Shown: positions 11,401-24,800, counted from the first letter of the stretch. The stretch: DNA of 64,000 bases from Chloromonas sp. AAM2 (GCA_004335635.1 QAXH01004928.1:1-64000), one strand, 5' to 3'. Numbers and translations: made by a program. The notes: generated by a model from the sequence alone, not told the origin.

Positions 11401-14400
11401 GAACGCGGGTGTCTGTCAGTAGGTAGGACGTTAGCGTATCGCTCGGTGTGTGTGAACCGCCAGGCATACTGGGTAGCAGGGCATGTCTGGCAGCAGCGGC
11501 TGTAATTGTTGCATTGTAGGGCGCTCGCCTTTGTTCGCGAAGCAGTCACTCGACGTCAACACATCTCTGAACTTCAGCGAGTCAGACAGTCAGTTGTATC
11601 CGAGTTGTGCTTGCAGGTGGAGCTTTTGCTTGCCAAAGCAGACACGCAAGTGTCGTTTGACGCGTTTCGCTTGGCGGACGCTACACGCGGCCACGGTACG
11701 TCGATGCAGCCTGGGTATGGATCTCATGATCTCATCAGGTTCTTGCGTTAGTGATGCCCTGTTTGTGTCTGCCCCGCCTGTGAGGACAGAGGGTTGCGGT
11801 CGCATTCCTGTCGATAGTTGCAGGCATGCCCCTATCAAACTGGCTTGTGTGGCTGGATGCACGCATTTGCAGCTCTGTCCGCTCTGGGCTTCTACCTGCT
11901 CACCCGCACCCACCTCGTGTCCACGTTCTCCTTGCATCCAATCAAACTGGCACGGTGAGTGTTTTCCTGGTGTTCTCCTGCCTTTTGAAAGGCAAGTTGA
12001 CTCAGGAGCATGCACAAGCACAGTCTCTTTTGCGCAGCAAGTACACAGGCCTGCTCATCCAGCAACAAGAAGTACTGCATGTTCGTCTTTTGCTTGCCTG
12101 GCTTACCTGGCCCATATGGCTTCTAGAGGCTCCATCTGCGGCACCTGTCAGAGCATGTAGCTTTTGGTAAAACGAAATGACAGCTCTGCCTAAACCTGAC
12201 TTGGCCATGCAGGTGGTTACGAACGATTGAACTTGGCTACAAGAGCAACCCGTACCACAACGCAACACACGCTGCAGACGTGCTGCAGACACTACACGTC
12301 ACGTTGCACATGAGCTCCATGGTCAACACCTACGTCGACCCGCTCATGCTCTTGTCCTGCTATCTGGCTGCGGTCAGTTAATGGCATGGGATTCACCTCC
12401 CTGTGACTGCCCGATCTGCTGCCCCAACAGCTTTTATGCGCAGACGGCAGAACGGCTTTGGATGCCATTACTGACCGACACGCTGTAACCTGCTGCCAGC
12501 TGCCGTAGAAAGACCATCAAGCAATGCATTGAGCTCTGGAACTCGGTTTTCATTTCAGATGACGGGACGCTGCGTTGTGGTGACCGCTCGTTCTTGCAGG
12601 TTGTGCATGACTACGAGCACAAGGGAGTGACCAATGACTACCTGGTAAACACTGCTGACCCTCTGGCCATACGATATAATGACAAAGTGAGGCACGGATA
12701 TTACAAGGAGGGAGTGCACACCATCAAGCACGTCCAACGCAAACATCAACTGATTGCGCAAATTGTAAAAAATTGACTATTCCGCTCGCCAGCCGCTGTG
12801 TGGTGCACGCCTTTGACCCTGGGCAGTCGACTGCAGCTTGTTGTAAGATACATCTGAGACCTCGATGCAACCTGAACCCTGTTGACGACTTCTCAGACAG
12901 GATTGTCTTCTACTTGCTCGGCAGGCGCCCATGGAGAACCACCATCTGGCTGCTGCGTTCACCACTCTGCGCACCCCAAGTCTCAACTTCACCAGTGGAA
13001 TGGGAAAACAAGACTATGACTGCCTGCGAAAGGTAAGGCGCTGGGTAAGGGAAGGGGCCAGTAACGGGTGTTGCAATACCGGTGCCTCACTTTCTACGCC
13101 TGGCATAACATAATGTGGCTGTCTTCTGTTTCTGACTAGGTAGGCTCACGCACAGAAGCCTCTGGTCAGCATGCCGTGTGCATATCAATGTGTGCGTACT
13201 TGAAACAATGCAGCCTTGCAGTGCGCCTACACATCCATGAGTTGGTGCTCCTTGGTCTAGAAAGGTCCGCAAACGTGTGCCCGGCCACAAACACAGCCTG
13301 ATTGCCTGATATGCAGAACGTCATTGAACTGGTGCTTGCCACCGACATGAAGAGTCACTTCGCACTGGTGGGCCAGTTCAACAGCAATCGACGGCAAGTC
13401 ACCTTGGCTCGCTCGCTAAGCGGCTTGATGGCCTCGAGCAATGACGTTTCATGCGGCGCCCACAACACAGGCGTACCTCTGTCTGCTCACACGAGTACTT
13501 CTGCCCCTGCGCTGGCTGCCCTGCCAGGGTCTCCCAGCAGCCGCACGTCCCACTCACGATCGCTTGTCCGAACGTCCGCGCGCTCGTCCGTGAATGCATC
13601 TGGCAGTCTGCGCTCCCTCATGCACACTACATCCGGCAACTCAATGCCATTGGGAAGCTTGACGACCACAAGGCTGGGGCCTGGAGGCGGTTCCCGACAG
13701 TCCCCGCTTATCATGGTCAGCACTGGGGCCACTGCGACGTCCGATTGGTCGCTCAACACAGGTCAGCAGGTGGAAACCCCTTCGCGTGCCACCATGGGCC
13801 CTTTCAGCGCCGAAGATTTCTCCAGCACTCGATGGTCGGACGCGGGCAACAAGCCTGCTCCAAATATGGGCACTGCGGGTGCCCAGGAAGGGCCCGCAGG
13901 CACGGATGTGGGCGGAGGCAGTACTGGCGGAGTGGGCGGGCTGCGAACCTTTCTACAGTCTCCCAGCATGAAGCAAGGACACCCGGGCTTGCTGCAATCC
14001 CACCACACTTACAGTGGCAGCAGTTTTCATGCTCATCGGCACAGCGGGCGGATGAGCGCACTGAACGCACCCGACTCTCAGAGGCTGAGCACCAACGGTG
14101 GCCTTCTGTCCGGCCTGCTGGGTACTCGCAACATAGAGGAGATGAGCCAGTGCGGACATGTGATAGCGCCCTTGGACGATGCAGAACGCATGCTAAGCAT
14201 ACAGGTGTGGCCCTGGACCAAATGCCTTGTAGCGCAGCACTTCAAAGCATGCGCTTGTTGCGTAGCATCAGTTGGCATGAAATCAAGGCGGGTTGTCCAC
14301 ATGGTGGCCATTGTGCAGGTTAAGAATGCGTGGAGATTGCAGTTTTTCAGCTGTGTCCTACAGTGTTGAACGCTGCCTTTTACCAATCCTCGGTCTCCGT

Positions 14401-14951
14401 ACCTACGCAGATGGCATTCAAGCTGAGCGACCTTGGCCACATCGCCGAGGGCCTTGACGTGCACTTGCGCTGGGTGGCTGCGCTCGAGGAAGAGTTCTTC
14501 CTGCAGGGCGACAAGGAGCGCGAGCAGGGGCTGCCCATCTCGCCCCTCTTCGACCGCAACAAGCCAGGAGTCACCAAGAGTCAAGTCGGATTCTTCGAGT
14601 TTGTGGTAAGACGGGTCCCAACGATGTGTGCTGTGCGCGAGAACAGCAGTGTGCACGAGACGGTAGAACACCCGCCTTTTGTGAAACGTGTCGCACCACG
14701 TTTCGTACAGCGCACCTGCACGACGTCTTCTTGTGCGCGAAGGTGCATTCTGCAAGCGCCTTCCTTTCTGCTCAATCCTATCCACGAACGTCAAGACTGT
14801 GAGTCTGATCCATCGACCGCAGGTGCTGCCTCTGTTTAAGGCCTTCGCCAACTCTTTCCCAGGAGCCAAGCCGCTTCTGGCGGGGGTGCACGACAACTAC
14901 AAATACTGGAAGGCCCGGCAGCCCCCGGCAGCAGCTTCCGAGGGACAGTAG
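5486..14951 (+). CDS. Membrane-anchored 3',5'-cyclic nucleotide phosphodiesterase
   Basis: Hydrolyses cAMP and/or cGMP to the 5' nucleotide. Nineteen exons join in phase to about 1,892 residues: 5486-5849, 5936-6009, about 6057-6137, 6472-6709, 6950-7098, 7375-7547, 7773-7867, 8102-8515, 8620-9004, 9179-10333, 10534-11356, 11617-11695, 11873-11954, 12213-12372, 12600-12686, 12925-13032, 13317-14204, 14411-14605 and 14823-14951. The N-terminus has about four hydrophobic segments (for example WLLFGLAWLL and VLAMAALAGLL). A DFILDMLGQLLDG segment is followed by a Ser-rich linker of roughly 1,000 residues. The catalytic domain starts near residue 1317 and keeps YHNATHAADV, VVHDYEHKG, MENHHLAAAF, LATDMKSH and the glutamine in KSQVGF, so all metal ligands are present and it should be active. 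A Ser/Gly-rich insertion of about 260 residues lies between ATDMKSH and MAFKLSDLGH. The third acceptor and the exact start are uncertain, and substrate preference cannot be read. Confidence 0.88.
6300..6335 (+). repeat. Dispersed repeat copy 3 (in a phosphodiesterase intron)
   Basis: TTGTCCCAGAACTGGCAAAC followed by TTCTTTTTATTTT, inside the intron between exons ending at 6137 and starting at 6472. Confidence 0.8.
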
Positions 14952-15472
14952 TAGCTCACCGGTGAGTAGCTACTGTCCAAACAGTCAGGTACTGTCATAA
15001 CGCTGTGTGCATTGACAGATGCAGCGCGCATTTTTCTGAACAGCAGACCAGCAGGCGGGCAACACATGCCAACCCGTTAACCAATAATGCACACATCTGC
15101 CTGGAGCCCGTTCAATGGCGCACCAGTTCTACAAGCAGAGAATTCCACCAGAGGCTGTGCCCTGTGCATGCAGGGCCGAAGCGCTGCTCATGGTGGCATT
15201 TGAACATTGAGCGTGTTGGAACTGAAATCAGGTGCCACAAAGCAGGCCACTCTACCTTGCAACAAGAGTGGGAAGGAAGGGATGTGGCACTCGCAGGCAC
15301 TCGGAGGAGGCGGAGGAGTGGGGCAGGCTGAGTCTGACGTCCTGGATAAGAAATGCCTTTAGGAAATAGGCTGCTTTGGCAAGTTTGGCAAGCAGGTGGG
15401 ATGTGCGAGGTTGACAAAGTGCCTTTGTAGGCACCTTAGTAGGTACCTTGGTAAGTACCTTGACATGTGGGA

Positions 15473-15477
15473 TGTAA
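15473..15477 (+). terminator. Candidate TGTAA poly(A) signal of the phosphodiesterase gene
   Basis: TGTAA on the coding strand about 520 bases after the phosphodiesterase stop codon. Motif and position only. Confidence 0.35.
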
Positions 15478-15782
15478 CCAGTGCTCATTTGGCAACCCTT
15501 ACTTAGTTGAGGATATACTTCCATGTTTGATTGAGTCTGAGTTCAAGTGCTGCAGAGCTTGTAAGGATTGCCTGGTTGGAAAGCATCACATTGCCGGATG
15601 AATTCATTGGCCTTGATGCCAAGCTATAAGAATGTCATCAGGTCATAGGATTTAGAGCAATAACCAATGGTGATAATCAATGGTTACAATTCAATTGAGA
15701 TTCAATACATGAGGACTTTGCGGAGGCAGAACACACGAGGAGTCACACACCAACTGCCCCAGAACTGAGAGTCCCACAAGAA

Positions 15783-15810
15783 TTGTCCCAGAACTGGCAA
15801 ACTTTTAGTT
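15783..15810 (+). repeat. Dispersed repeat copy 4
   Basis: TTGTCCCAGAACTGGCAAAC then a T-rich tail broken by a short insertion. A degenerate half copy (CCCCAGAACTG) sits about 30 bases upstream. Confidence 0.75.
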
Positions 15811-17547
15811 CCCAATCTCTTTTTTTTTGGCAACTTCTACAGGCCGACTTTACAACTGATATAGGACTGAATCTTGTCCAGTGTGCATGTTTTACACTGC
15901 CTCCCTTTCATCGCTTTTAGAGGAGCCCTACATACGTTTGCATAGTGGCAGCAGAGAGGCGCAGCTGGTAGCCCTGATGCTCGTGCATATCTGCTTGTTA
16001 ACAATTGCGGGTCATGAGTGTCCCTAGCTGCTGGTCAGCTTGACACGGAGACCTGGCTCATGTCCACAAACACACGTCAGGGAACTAAAATTTACGATGT
16101 GTGGGCCTCCAGGGCAGGGCTGGCCTGTTCATTCTATATGAGGGTACATAGGCAGCCCCTGAGCCGTTCCGTTGGACATGCCCTTGTGGCAACCTGATAG
16201 GTGGCCAGAGCTTGCCACCTCTGTGAGGGCACAGGCGTGTTTATGTGAGGCACACTCAGTGCTACCACATGCCTTTGAATTCGGAATCTCTTCTGGCAGC
16301 ATTTGAGGCAAGCCTTGAAGTCGTCATATGTGTCGAGGTAGCCATTTGGTGTGGCGTTTTCCATGTGCTGCTGGTGCTGAAAAGACTCAATAACTGGTGC
16401 GAGGGTTGTTCTCATTCTTGTGTTGGCCTACCCGGATTCCCGTACAGACAATAACGAGAAAGCAAAGGGACAGCGAAATTTGGTCACCCAACTGGGATAA
16501 TTTCGCACGCCTGCACCCCTGAGAACTGGCTGGGTCGTTTCAACGCTGTTTTCTTTTCAGCCTGCTCTTGTCTGGAGTTGACAACTCCATACAAACAGTG
16601 GGATCAGCCGATGACTTTTACGGCATGGCTGAGGTGTTGCAGTTCAAAATTACAGGAAGCCGCTGCACTGACACGGAGGGAGTGGACACCAGGAAGCACG
16701 TCCAGTGCACCATCAATTATTTGCGCAAATTGCAGAAGCTCCTCCTAGTGAAGGGGAATCCAGCCGTGTCAGCAAGGCCCAGTGGGTTCCTTGTGGCTAT
16801 CAAATTGCTCAGGTCGAGGATTGTAGGCATGCCAGGCAGGGGTCGGTCTCCTGGCACCACATGGCTCAGTACCCTGCGAGCGGTTGTTATGTTTTGGGTT
16901 CTTGTTTTGCCAATTTTCATCCGCTCCAACGTTTCCTTTTCTTCATCGCCTCCCTTTTTCTTGCCAAATCATTTACAGTGCGCCTTTTCTTGTAGTTGGT
17001 ATTCGTATAACCAATGCTGGCTAAAGCCAAATGACCAGTTTTTCATCGTATGTTGGTGACAGTAATAGCGTTACTCTCACTCTGACGTCGCGTCGTAACG
17101 TCATTACTACGATCAAGCAATTGAGTGATCACAGCCTGTACGGATTCTCCATAGGCATGGCAGGACGCCTCTTCAGTTTGCGCTATTGCATCTGTGACCT
17201 CTTGCAGCTGGCAGCGCCTGCTGACGACGTATGGCATCATCTGGGTGCTGCTATCATACTCAATCATGGCTTCAAACGTAGACGCTACCACACGTTGTTG
17301 ATGCTCGTGTCACATGCCTGGTTGCAAAAGTTACGAACCGCTAGCTGTAACATTATTTGTGTACGGAGCATGGATTGGACGACGCTCTTGCCCGGACATC
17401 TTGATGACACAGCATGATGCAGAGGACGTAAGGACACGTGCACTGTTAGTGTGCCAAACGAACAGGCGTGAAGAAAGAGCTCCAACAACTACCGTGATGC
17501 ACGTTGAGTTGACAAGTTGTCCATCACCATGTACGTCCTATAACTTA

Positions 17548-17592
17548 CAACACACACACACACACACACCACACACACACACACCACACACA

Positions 17593-17638
<46 letters not shown>

Positions 17639-17700
17639 TNNNNNNNNNNNNNNNNNNNNNNNNNNNNNNNNNNNNNNNNNCACACACACACACACACACA
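17548..17700. repeat. CA microsatellite interrupted by an assembly gap
   Basis: Alternating CA runs with regular CC interruptions flank the N run on both sides, so the gap is almost certainly a collapsed or unreadable microsatellite. Confidence 0.9.
17640..17680. other. Assembly gap (41 N)
   Basis: Unknown bases. Frames crossing it are meaningless, and the true length is unknown because the gap lies in a CA repeat. Confidence 0.98.
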
Positions 17701-17731
17701 TGTTTTGCTGACACACAATGGTTCCTGGCGG

Positions 17732-17788
17732 TAATACAGACCTATTTGCACAAACTGTCCCAGAACTGGCAAACTCCCTTTTTTTGAG
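17732..17788 (+). repeat. Dispersed repeat copy 5, with extended left flank
   Basis: AATACAGACCTATTTGCACA precedes the core CTGTCCCAGAACTGGCAAAC and a T run. The same left flank is present in the copy at 37157, so homology extends about 25 bases 5' of the core. Confidence 0.8.
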
Positions 17789-18529
17789 TCTGTTTGGGAG
17801 ATATCCTCTTCAGAGACTGGTAGTCCACCCCATGCAGGGTGTAATTGTCTAGATAGACTGGTCAAGTCGAGTCCAACCAGTTGTGCCTAGGGAAAACACA
17901 AATTGAAGGGCAGAGTGTGGTCCACGCCACACATCCATACACCCGATCATGATGACATCACCGGCTCTGACGTCACGGGGCACGTCCGGTCCTGAGTGTG
18001 TTGCAATCTGTTGATTCTCAACTTCATCGCTTGTTAGAGATTCTTTACACACGCTGAGACCTGCTGGTTCAGCGAACTCTGCCCAGGATTAATGAATTCA
18101 CCATGCACCGGTGTCTACATTCAACACAACATATAACGAAGCCAGCCGGTCCTCAGGCATGTTAGCCGGGAACATTGCAGCATCGCAATCAGCTCGCAGT
18201 AACAAGGTGCGGCCACAGATTAGGAACAGAATGCTACAAGGTGATGATAGCCACTCCCAAGTATGTGATTGTAGTAGCAATGCAGCTTGTGTGCTACCGA
18301 CTGGTGTGGGCATATCGGGTGCTTCATCAATCAATGCACCCAGCACAGCAGCAAGAATGCCAAAATTCTTAACAAAGTACGGATTGTTTTTGGTATTAAA
18401 AGCCGACACACACTTGCTCGCTTGAACCAAGACTAGCACGTCGGTCGCACGGTGATTTTAGCAAATGCACGCAGGATGCTCCGTTCCAGCATCGTACATG
18501 CTTGCGCAAGCGATACTACATATCATAGT

Positions 18530-18534
18530 TTACA
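18530..18534 (-). terminator. Candidate TGTAA poly(A) signal of the ARID-HMG gene
   Basis: TGTAA on the minus strand (TTACA as printed), about 340 bases after the ARID-HMG stop codon. Motif and position only. Confidence 0.3.
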
Positions 18535-18871
18535 TGGCATGGATACACCCAACACATGCACTGGTGCCAGCGCTGGACACAATACCTGCCATTCTTGTGT
18601 CCGATAATACCTGGCTGCCACTGTGGGCCCGGTTGACACGCCAGGACACGGTCATCACTGCATACGCCCGCGCCCTCTGCCACCCACCCCTGCTTTGCAT
18701 TTGGCCTGTGAAGTCAAAGTGTGTCATTTCCTCTGCGCTGTCATGCATCGCATTCACAATGGTTTTTGATCTGAACCACCAGGCGTTGCTCTCCTGCAGC
18801 CCAACAGCCTGTGGACCTCAGGCTCTTGCAGTAAACAGGGTGTGCACCTAGACGAACACGCATGCGTGTGT

Positions 18872-21800
18872 TCAACGTGCTTCCCGGAACGGGTTTGGCG
18901 CATGGACTTGCACTCCAAAACGGATGCCCAACAGGTCGCCAACTGACGGTGGTGGGGGGACAGGCACGCTGCCAAGGCCGGTGGGGTGAAGCTTCTGCCC
19001 CGGGTCGTTGCGCCTAGCAGGGGGTGGCTGTGGCGGCGGAGGCACCCCTGGCTTGTAAGGCTGCACCGGGGGCGGTGGCGGGACGGGCCTCTCCTGCATC
19101 CCCGCCGGCCGGGAAGGTAACAGCACTCTACCTACGCCACGCGGAGACAAGCTGGGAGGGGGCAATGGATGTGGTGGGGGCTGTACACGCACTGCCACGG
19201 CATTGATCGGCGGTTGCAGGGCGTGCAGTGGTACATGCTGGCTGCTCTGCGTGTTGCCGAGCGACGGCTGCTGCTGCCCGGCCCTGAGTTCCCGCCCGGG
19301 CTGATGACCGCCCACAGAAGCCTCCTCCCGCCCTGCAAGGTCCACTTGTCCCGCAGCCTGCACGCCCTGCCATGACCCGCCACCCCGCAACATGCCACCA
19401 CCCATGCCCACGCTGAGACGCACACGGGGCGCGCCCTCGCCTTGCTGCCCCCCCTGCCCTTCTCTCCCGTACAACCCTGCTTCTTTAATCTCGCCAGCCG
19501 CCCCTTGCCGCCCCTGTCGATGCGGTGTGAGCGTCAACGGAACCTGCATGCCTTTGGCAGGAGGCTTAGCACCCTCTAACATCAACAGTGGTGCCGCACC
19601 GCCTCCGTTTTCCCCCTCCTCCTGCTGTTCCATCCCCTGCAGCAGCAGCGGTGCGGGTGGGCAGAGGTGCTTGTGGCCCGATGCCTCCCACACGTGCGCG
19701 GGCACCGAGTCAGGCCGCGCCACCAGTTGCTCCGCAGCCTCTGACACAGCCCTTTGGGACCTCACGCTGTCCAGCAGCAGGGACAGGTAGGCCAGCCTGC
19801 AGTGATACCACCGCCATGCGGCGCAAGGGATCAGCAACGAACACACAGTTGAGTATTACCACTGACTGCACTTGCAGCAAGCATACAGTGATGCAAGGTA
19901 GGGCCAACTGCCAGGAGGAGGGTGATCAAAGGCAACGTTGTGCCGACATTCCTGCAGTGGTTGCTTGCCCTGACCTGGCGTGGCTGCTGATTGTGATTGT
20001 GTGATGCTTGTAGTTGCTGGCCAGCTGCCAGCATGGTGTATGGTGTATGGCGTACGGTGTATGGTGTATGACTTCACCTGTAGTTCTTTGCCTCGATGTC
20101 CAGCGTGTACCGCGCCTTGTCCTGAAGAACAAACGGCACCGATACCAACAATAACGCACTGCATGGAGCTCCTCTTGCAAACAGTGTTCTAGTCAGGACT
20201 GTCGCCTGCCATGCATGAAGGTGGGTTGGTTCAACATGTTGGGCCGCCTTCCATAAGAGGCTGCCATTTGCTTTACTCTGCCCATGCGCTGCACCTGACC
20301 ATCACCAACGCCCGGCAAACGTAGGGACAGAGCATGCACAGCCAGCAGAAGGTGCAAACGGCAAGCAATCAATATGTTTTGTATGTGCACGCAACAGCCC
20401 TGTGTGTTCGTAGGTGAGAGCAACTGGCTGTTGGCTATACCATCAATCTCAATGTTACGCACTCACTACCACACCCTACACCACCCACCTGATTACTCAT
20501 GTCATCGTAAACCGCACGCTCATCGTCTGACATGTGCTTCCACATGGCGTATGCCTGCAGCGAGAGCAGTGCAGAGTGCACAAGTCGGAAACACGGCCAT
20601 CGTGTGCCAGGCCCTGTAAGCTGCCCTCTACCGCGCATGCAAGACAAGTGCCCATGTTTTCTTGCATGCACTGTCAAGTGCCCATGTTGACGGCGCATGC
20701 AAGACAACATGGGCACTTGACAGCGCATGCAAGACAACATGGGCACTTGACAGCGCATGCAAGACAACATGGGCACTTGACGGCGCATGCAAGACAACAT
20801 GGGCACTTGACGGTGCATGCAAGACAACATGGGCACTTGACAGCGCATGCAAGACAACATGGGCACTTGACAGTGCATGCAAGACAACATGGGCGCTTGA
20901 CGGCGCATGCAAGACATGGGCACTCAATAGCATGTCTGCTGCTCTTCTTGTGCAGCAGTGGCTGGTGGTTTGTGTTGCCTGCTCATGTTCCCTGTCTTGA
21001 GTTGTTCGCACCACAGAGCGCGATTCTCCACGCGTCAACCCGGGATGACTGACTGCCAGCTTCCGACGGACTACATCTGCGAGAACACAACGCAGACGGA
21101 CATTGTCATGACAGCATTGCACCAACCTTTTATGGTTGAGCACCTCACACCTTCCTGTGACAAGGAATGCTGTTGGTTGCATGAGTCTTCATAAACCAAA
21201 GCACTGCAAGACGCAACTGCCTGACTGCCAAACACATGCATAATCTGATGCGATACAGTTTGCATGCAATACAGCAAGCAGCACGGACTACTCCACATTT
21301 CCAATATGTTGCACTGAGCTTGATTCCCCAATTCTTGTGCTGTATTTTGCCAAGCAGGGTCTGCGCTGAAGGCACAGCCTGGCATGTGCACACAGCAGGC
21401 AGCACGACTTCTGGCCTTTCACATGCAAGCATACACGCACGTGTGATGGCTTACCCTTGAGCACGTCGAAAGGCCTCTGGGCTGGTCTGGGCTGCTCAAG
21501 CAGTACATGCACGTGCTGCAAAACGGCAAAGCACACATGCAGACGGTGTGTGTGTGTGTGTGTGTGTGCAATACCGGCTCAGCAATACCGCTTAACAGCA
21601 ACGCACCAACGGTTCTTCGCAACCCCCTAGCATCATACGGATCAGCAGGAGTCAGTTCAATGTCAAAGTCCTGTCACACCTCCTGCTGCCTGTCTGAAGC
21701 CAATGATTGGCTGCCATGGCAACACCGGCAGCCAAACAGATTGGGTTTGTATTCAATGCTCGAGTGCCAGGGCCACATCAACAGCACTGTAGGCCTTTTC

Positions 21801-24800
21801 AAGCACGTGCATGGGTGTAATTTGATAGTAATGACGAACTAAGCTGGCCTGCGCCTTGCACAAGCACACCCTGGTCCTGTTTGCCTGCCCTCCCTGCCTT
21901 GCACCTGTCCCATGCTCTCCCACAGAGCTGTGTTGTCGCTGCTGACCAGGTCTAACATGCCCAGCGTGTCCTGAAGCACCAAGGCATTGTAGTCTTCAGG
22001 GGCGCGGTGACGCGGCCGCTCAACAACTGCTTCTTCGGGCGCCGCCCCCTGCCCACGCGCCCGCTTGTGGCCCTGGGTGGCCACTCCACAGCCCGTCCCG
22101 CCCTGACCCCCAGACCTGTCCCCGTGAAACCCGCTGCCGTTTGAATTCGCCACTCTGAAGTCTGCCTCCGAGTCGAAAGCGCCGCCAATCTGATCATCGC
22201 CTTCCTCGCTGCTGCCCGTGCAATCATCATCATTGCCACTCGGTGCGCCGCGACTTGCTTCGAGCGCTGCCCTGTTGCGGGCTGAGGCAGTGAGGCGCCT
22301 GGCCTCGCCTTGCAGACCGTCCTGCAGATCGTCTATCATCTGCTGCATCATGTCCACATGCATCTGCGAGCTGCTCCGGTTGTCAAACGCACCCTGGACA
22401 CCACCACAACACACAACATGCGTTGCAAACCAGGCACGCCTAGCGGCAGCAAGCGGACAAAGGCAATGGCAGTGCTGACAACAACATGCAAACGAGTGCT
22501 TGCTACCACAGCAGCAACTACCTTATGTGCATTACCTTCCCCACTGAGCTATCAATCAACAAACAAGCATTGGCTGTTTCACGGTGTGCGACTGACCATG
22601 CATGCCTCAGTGCAGAATGTCCATTCCGTTACGTCATTGGCTCAACCAGTGATTATACTGCTTTCACTCACAAGCTTGTTTGGCGTATCCCCGTCACGGC
22701 CACTGAACTGTGGGGGATTAGGTGAAAGCTGGCTGTGACTGAGAGGGGGCCGTCCGCCCTGACCGTGACCTTGGCGCTTTGGTGGCCTGCCCGGTGTGCC
22801 CGGCCTGGCCCTGGCTCTGCCTCTGCCCTCCGCTCCGCCCGGCTCCGCCTGCTGGCCCACAGCATCTCCAGCTGCAGCCACACCTCCGCCCTGCATCTCT
22901 GCAGTCCTGCCCGCGCCCGTGCCTGCAGCCCTGCCCCTTCCTCTGGCACGGAGATTTGGTCTCCGGCCCCGCGCATGCCTCCGCACAAAGCCCGACCCAC
23001 GCTTGAAGCCATCGTGCCGCTGCTCTGGATTCGTGTCTTCACTACCACTACCAGCATTGGATGGACTGTTGCTCTGAAGCAATTGACCCAGTGCCTTGAC
23101 TCCAGCCATGGGATGGTCCTGGTCTGGTTTGCCGCCAACAGGTTGACCAGTGGCGCGAGCTGCATCACCTCTGCCTGGCTCAGCAGGGCCATTGGGCTGG
23201 CCGTGCAGTGAAAAGGGCTCAACAGCTTCGAATAGTCTCTGTATGGGCATAATGGTTCCGTGTGGTGAGGTGCCAGAGGTGGGCCCAGCCGAGGAGCGCT
23301 TGTTGCTGCCTGCACCCGTGCCTCGCGGGCTGGACATGCATGAGACAGCGGGGACGGCGGCGGGATGCATGGGAGAGGCCGCCTGGGGATGTGCTTGCCC
23401 CGAAGGCGGGCGAGCGGCCGAGGGCACATGCAAGGCAGAAGACATGGCGGCCGCGTCCGGAGGACTCATGCCCGCGCCCTCCTCCGGGCCTGCATCCCCA
23501 CATGCATGCAAGCAGCCTGAGTTGGTGTTGTGAGGGGCGCCTGGTGGCTGCCCGTTGACTGCTGGCGCCTGCGGCAGCAGCAGGCCGCCTGATGGCAGCC
23601 CAGTGGGGTCCGGTGCATTGCCGGCAACGGCGAGGCGCAGATCGCACGGGCTACGGGCTGTGCCCGGCTGCTCGCCCTCCTCCCGTGCCTCCTCAGCCCC
23701 TTGTTCCCCACGCTTGAGCGGCCCGGCACCCAACGCTGGGTTGGTCAGACCAGCTATGCCACCAGAGCTGGCCAAAACAGGGGCCACTGTGTCCAAAAAC
23801 AGATTATTGCCATGTGCCAGAGTGCTCGGCTTGGGCCTGACAACCCAAGTCCCTTCCGCGCCATTGGCTGGTCCGTTTGGCAGCTGCATGGCTGCATTTG
23901 TTCGCACAATTGCCAGGAGCCTGTCAGTTTGCCCCACACGAGACGAGCGCATGGTCAGCATGTCCTGTGTTTGGGTTGCAAGTACTGCTTGAGCCACCGC
24001 CACCGCCACAGCACCTTCCTGAGCAGGGCCCACGTCCTGGTTGCCAGCATTCATTGCTTGGCCCTCTGCAAGCTGTGCGCGGGCTATTTGCTCTGGCACA
24101 GGACACTGTATCTGGTTTTGCAGCGGCTGGTGCATGTTCGGCTGGGATGGCTGGCCCTGCTGGAAGCTGATACCCTGACCGAGGCTGCTGGCCAGCTGTG
24201 CCATGTCAGGGTGCTGTGCAGACGGGCTGCCTGCTCCGGGTGCCTGTGCTGCGGGAGAGATACTCACGCGTGCTGGCTGCGACAAGTGCTGCTGCTGGGC
24301 AGCATTAAGCAGGTTTGTGGTTGGTGATAGGACTGGCAGTGCAACGACCTGCGCAGGTGCTGTGCCTGCTGACCCTGGTGTGGCCATGCCGCAGCCTGCA
24401 GCCAGTGCGGTTGATGCCGCTGACTTAGCTGTGGCTGGGCTGGCTGTGGCTTGCGGTTCACCGGCTGTGCCAGTAGGGGGGACCATAGAACAGAGGCTGT
24501 GCTTGATGCCAGGCTCAGAGGGCATGGGCGCTGCAGCAGCGTGTAGAGAAGCAGCAGCAAGAGCTGGTGCGACTTTTGAGGTGGGCACGGCTGGTGTGGC
24601 CGCTGCACCCCGCTGTGCTGAGCCTGGTAGAGTGCTTGTGGCCACGGGCAATGCAGAGTGGGCGTGGGTGCCCGGCTCACTGGGGGTGTCAGCGGCTGGG
24701 CTGGCTGCCATCTCGACTGGAGCTGCCTCGGTTGGAGGTTGGACGGCTGCTGGAGCTGGAGCTGGCTGCTGTGCAGTCTCAGCAGCTGCGGCCTTGCCAG

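Larger units (their letters stand above)
14952..18871. other. Gene-poor region between convergent genes, with an assembly gap
   Basis: Lies between the 3' ends of the phosphodiesterase and ARID-HMG genes. It contains two dispersed-repeat copies, a CA-rich microsatellite and a gap. A coding-like stretch near 16561-16800 (DDFYGMAEVLQ, NYLRKLQKLLL) follows a good acceptor, but I could not extend it into a gene. Open frames on both strands around 17040-17400 overlap each other and are not supported. Confidence 0.5.

Noticed and set aside
11824..11872. Acceptor at 11823 giving GMPLSNWLVWL at the start of a phosphodiesterase exon
   Set aside because: It looks like a family motif but shifts the frame by one base before FYLLTRTH. 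The acceptor at 11872 keeps phase and gives the exact spacing found in human phosphodiesterases.
17031..17417. Overlapping open frames on both strands
   Set aside because: Neither has splice support or a recognisable domain, and mutual overlap suggests chance.
17314..17865. Open frames running through the CA repeat and the N gap
   Set aside because: Translations of microsatellite and unknown bases, with no support on either side.
20635..20930. Regularly spaced 30-bp repeats resembling a CRISPR array
   Set aside because: Units are head-to-tail with no unique spacers, inside a eukaryotic intron. It is a minisatellite.
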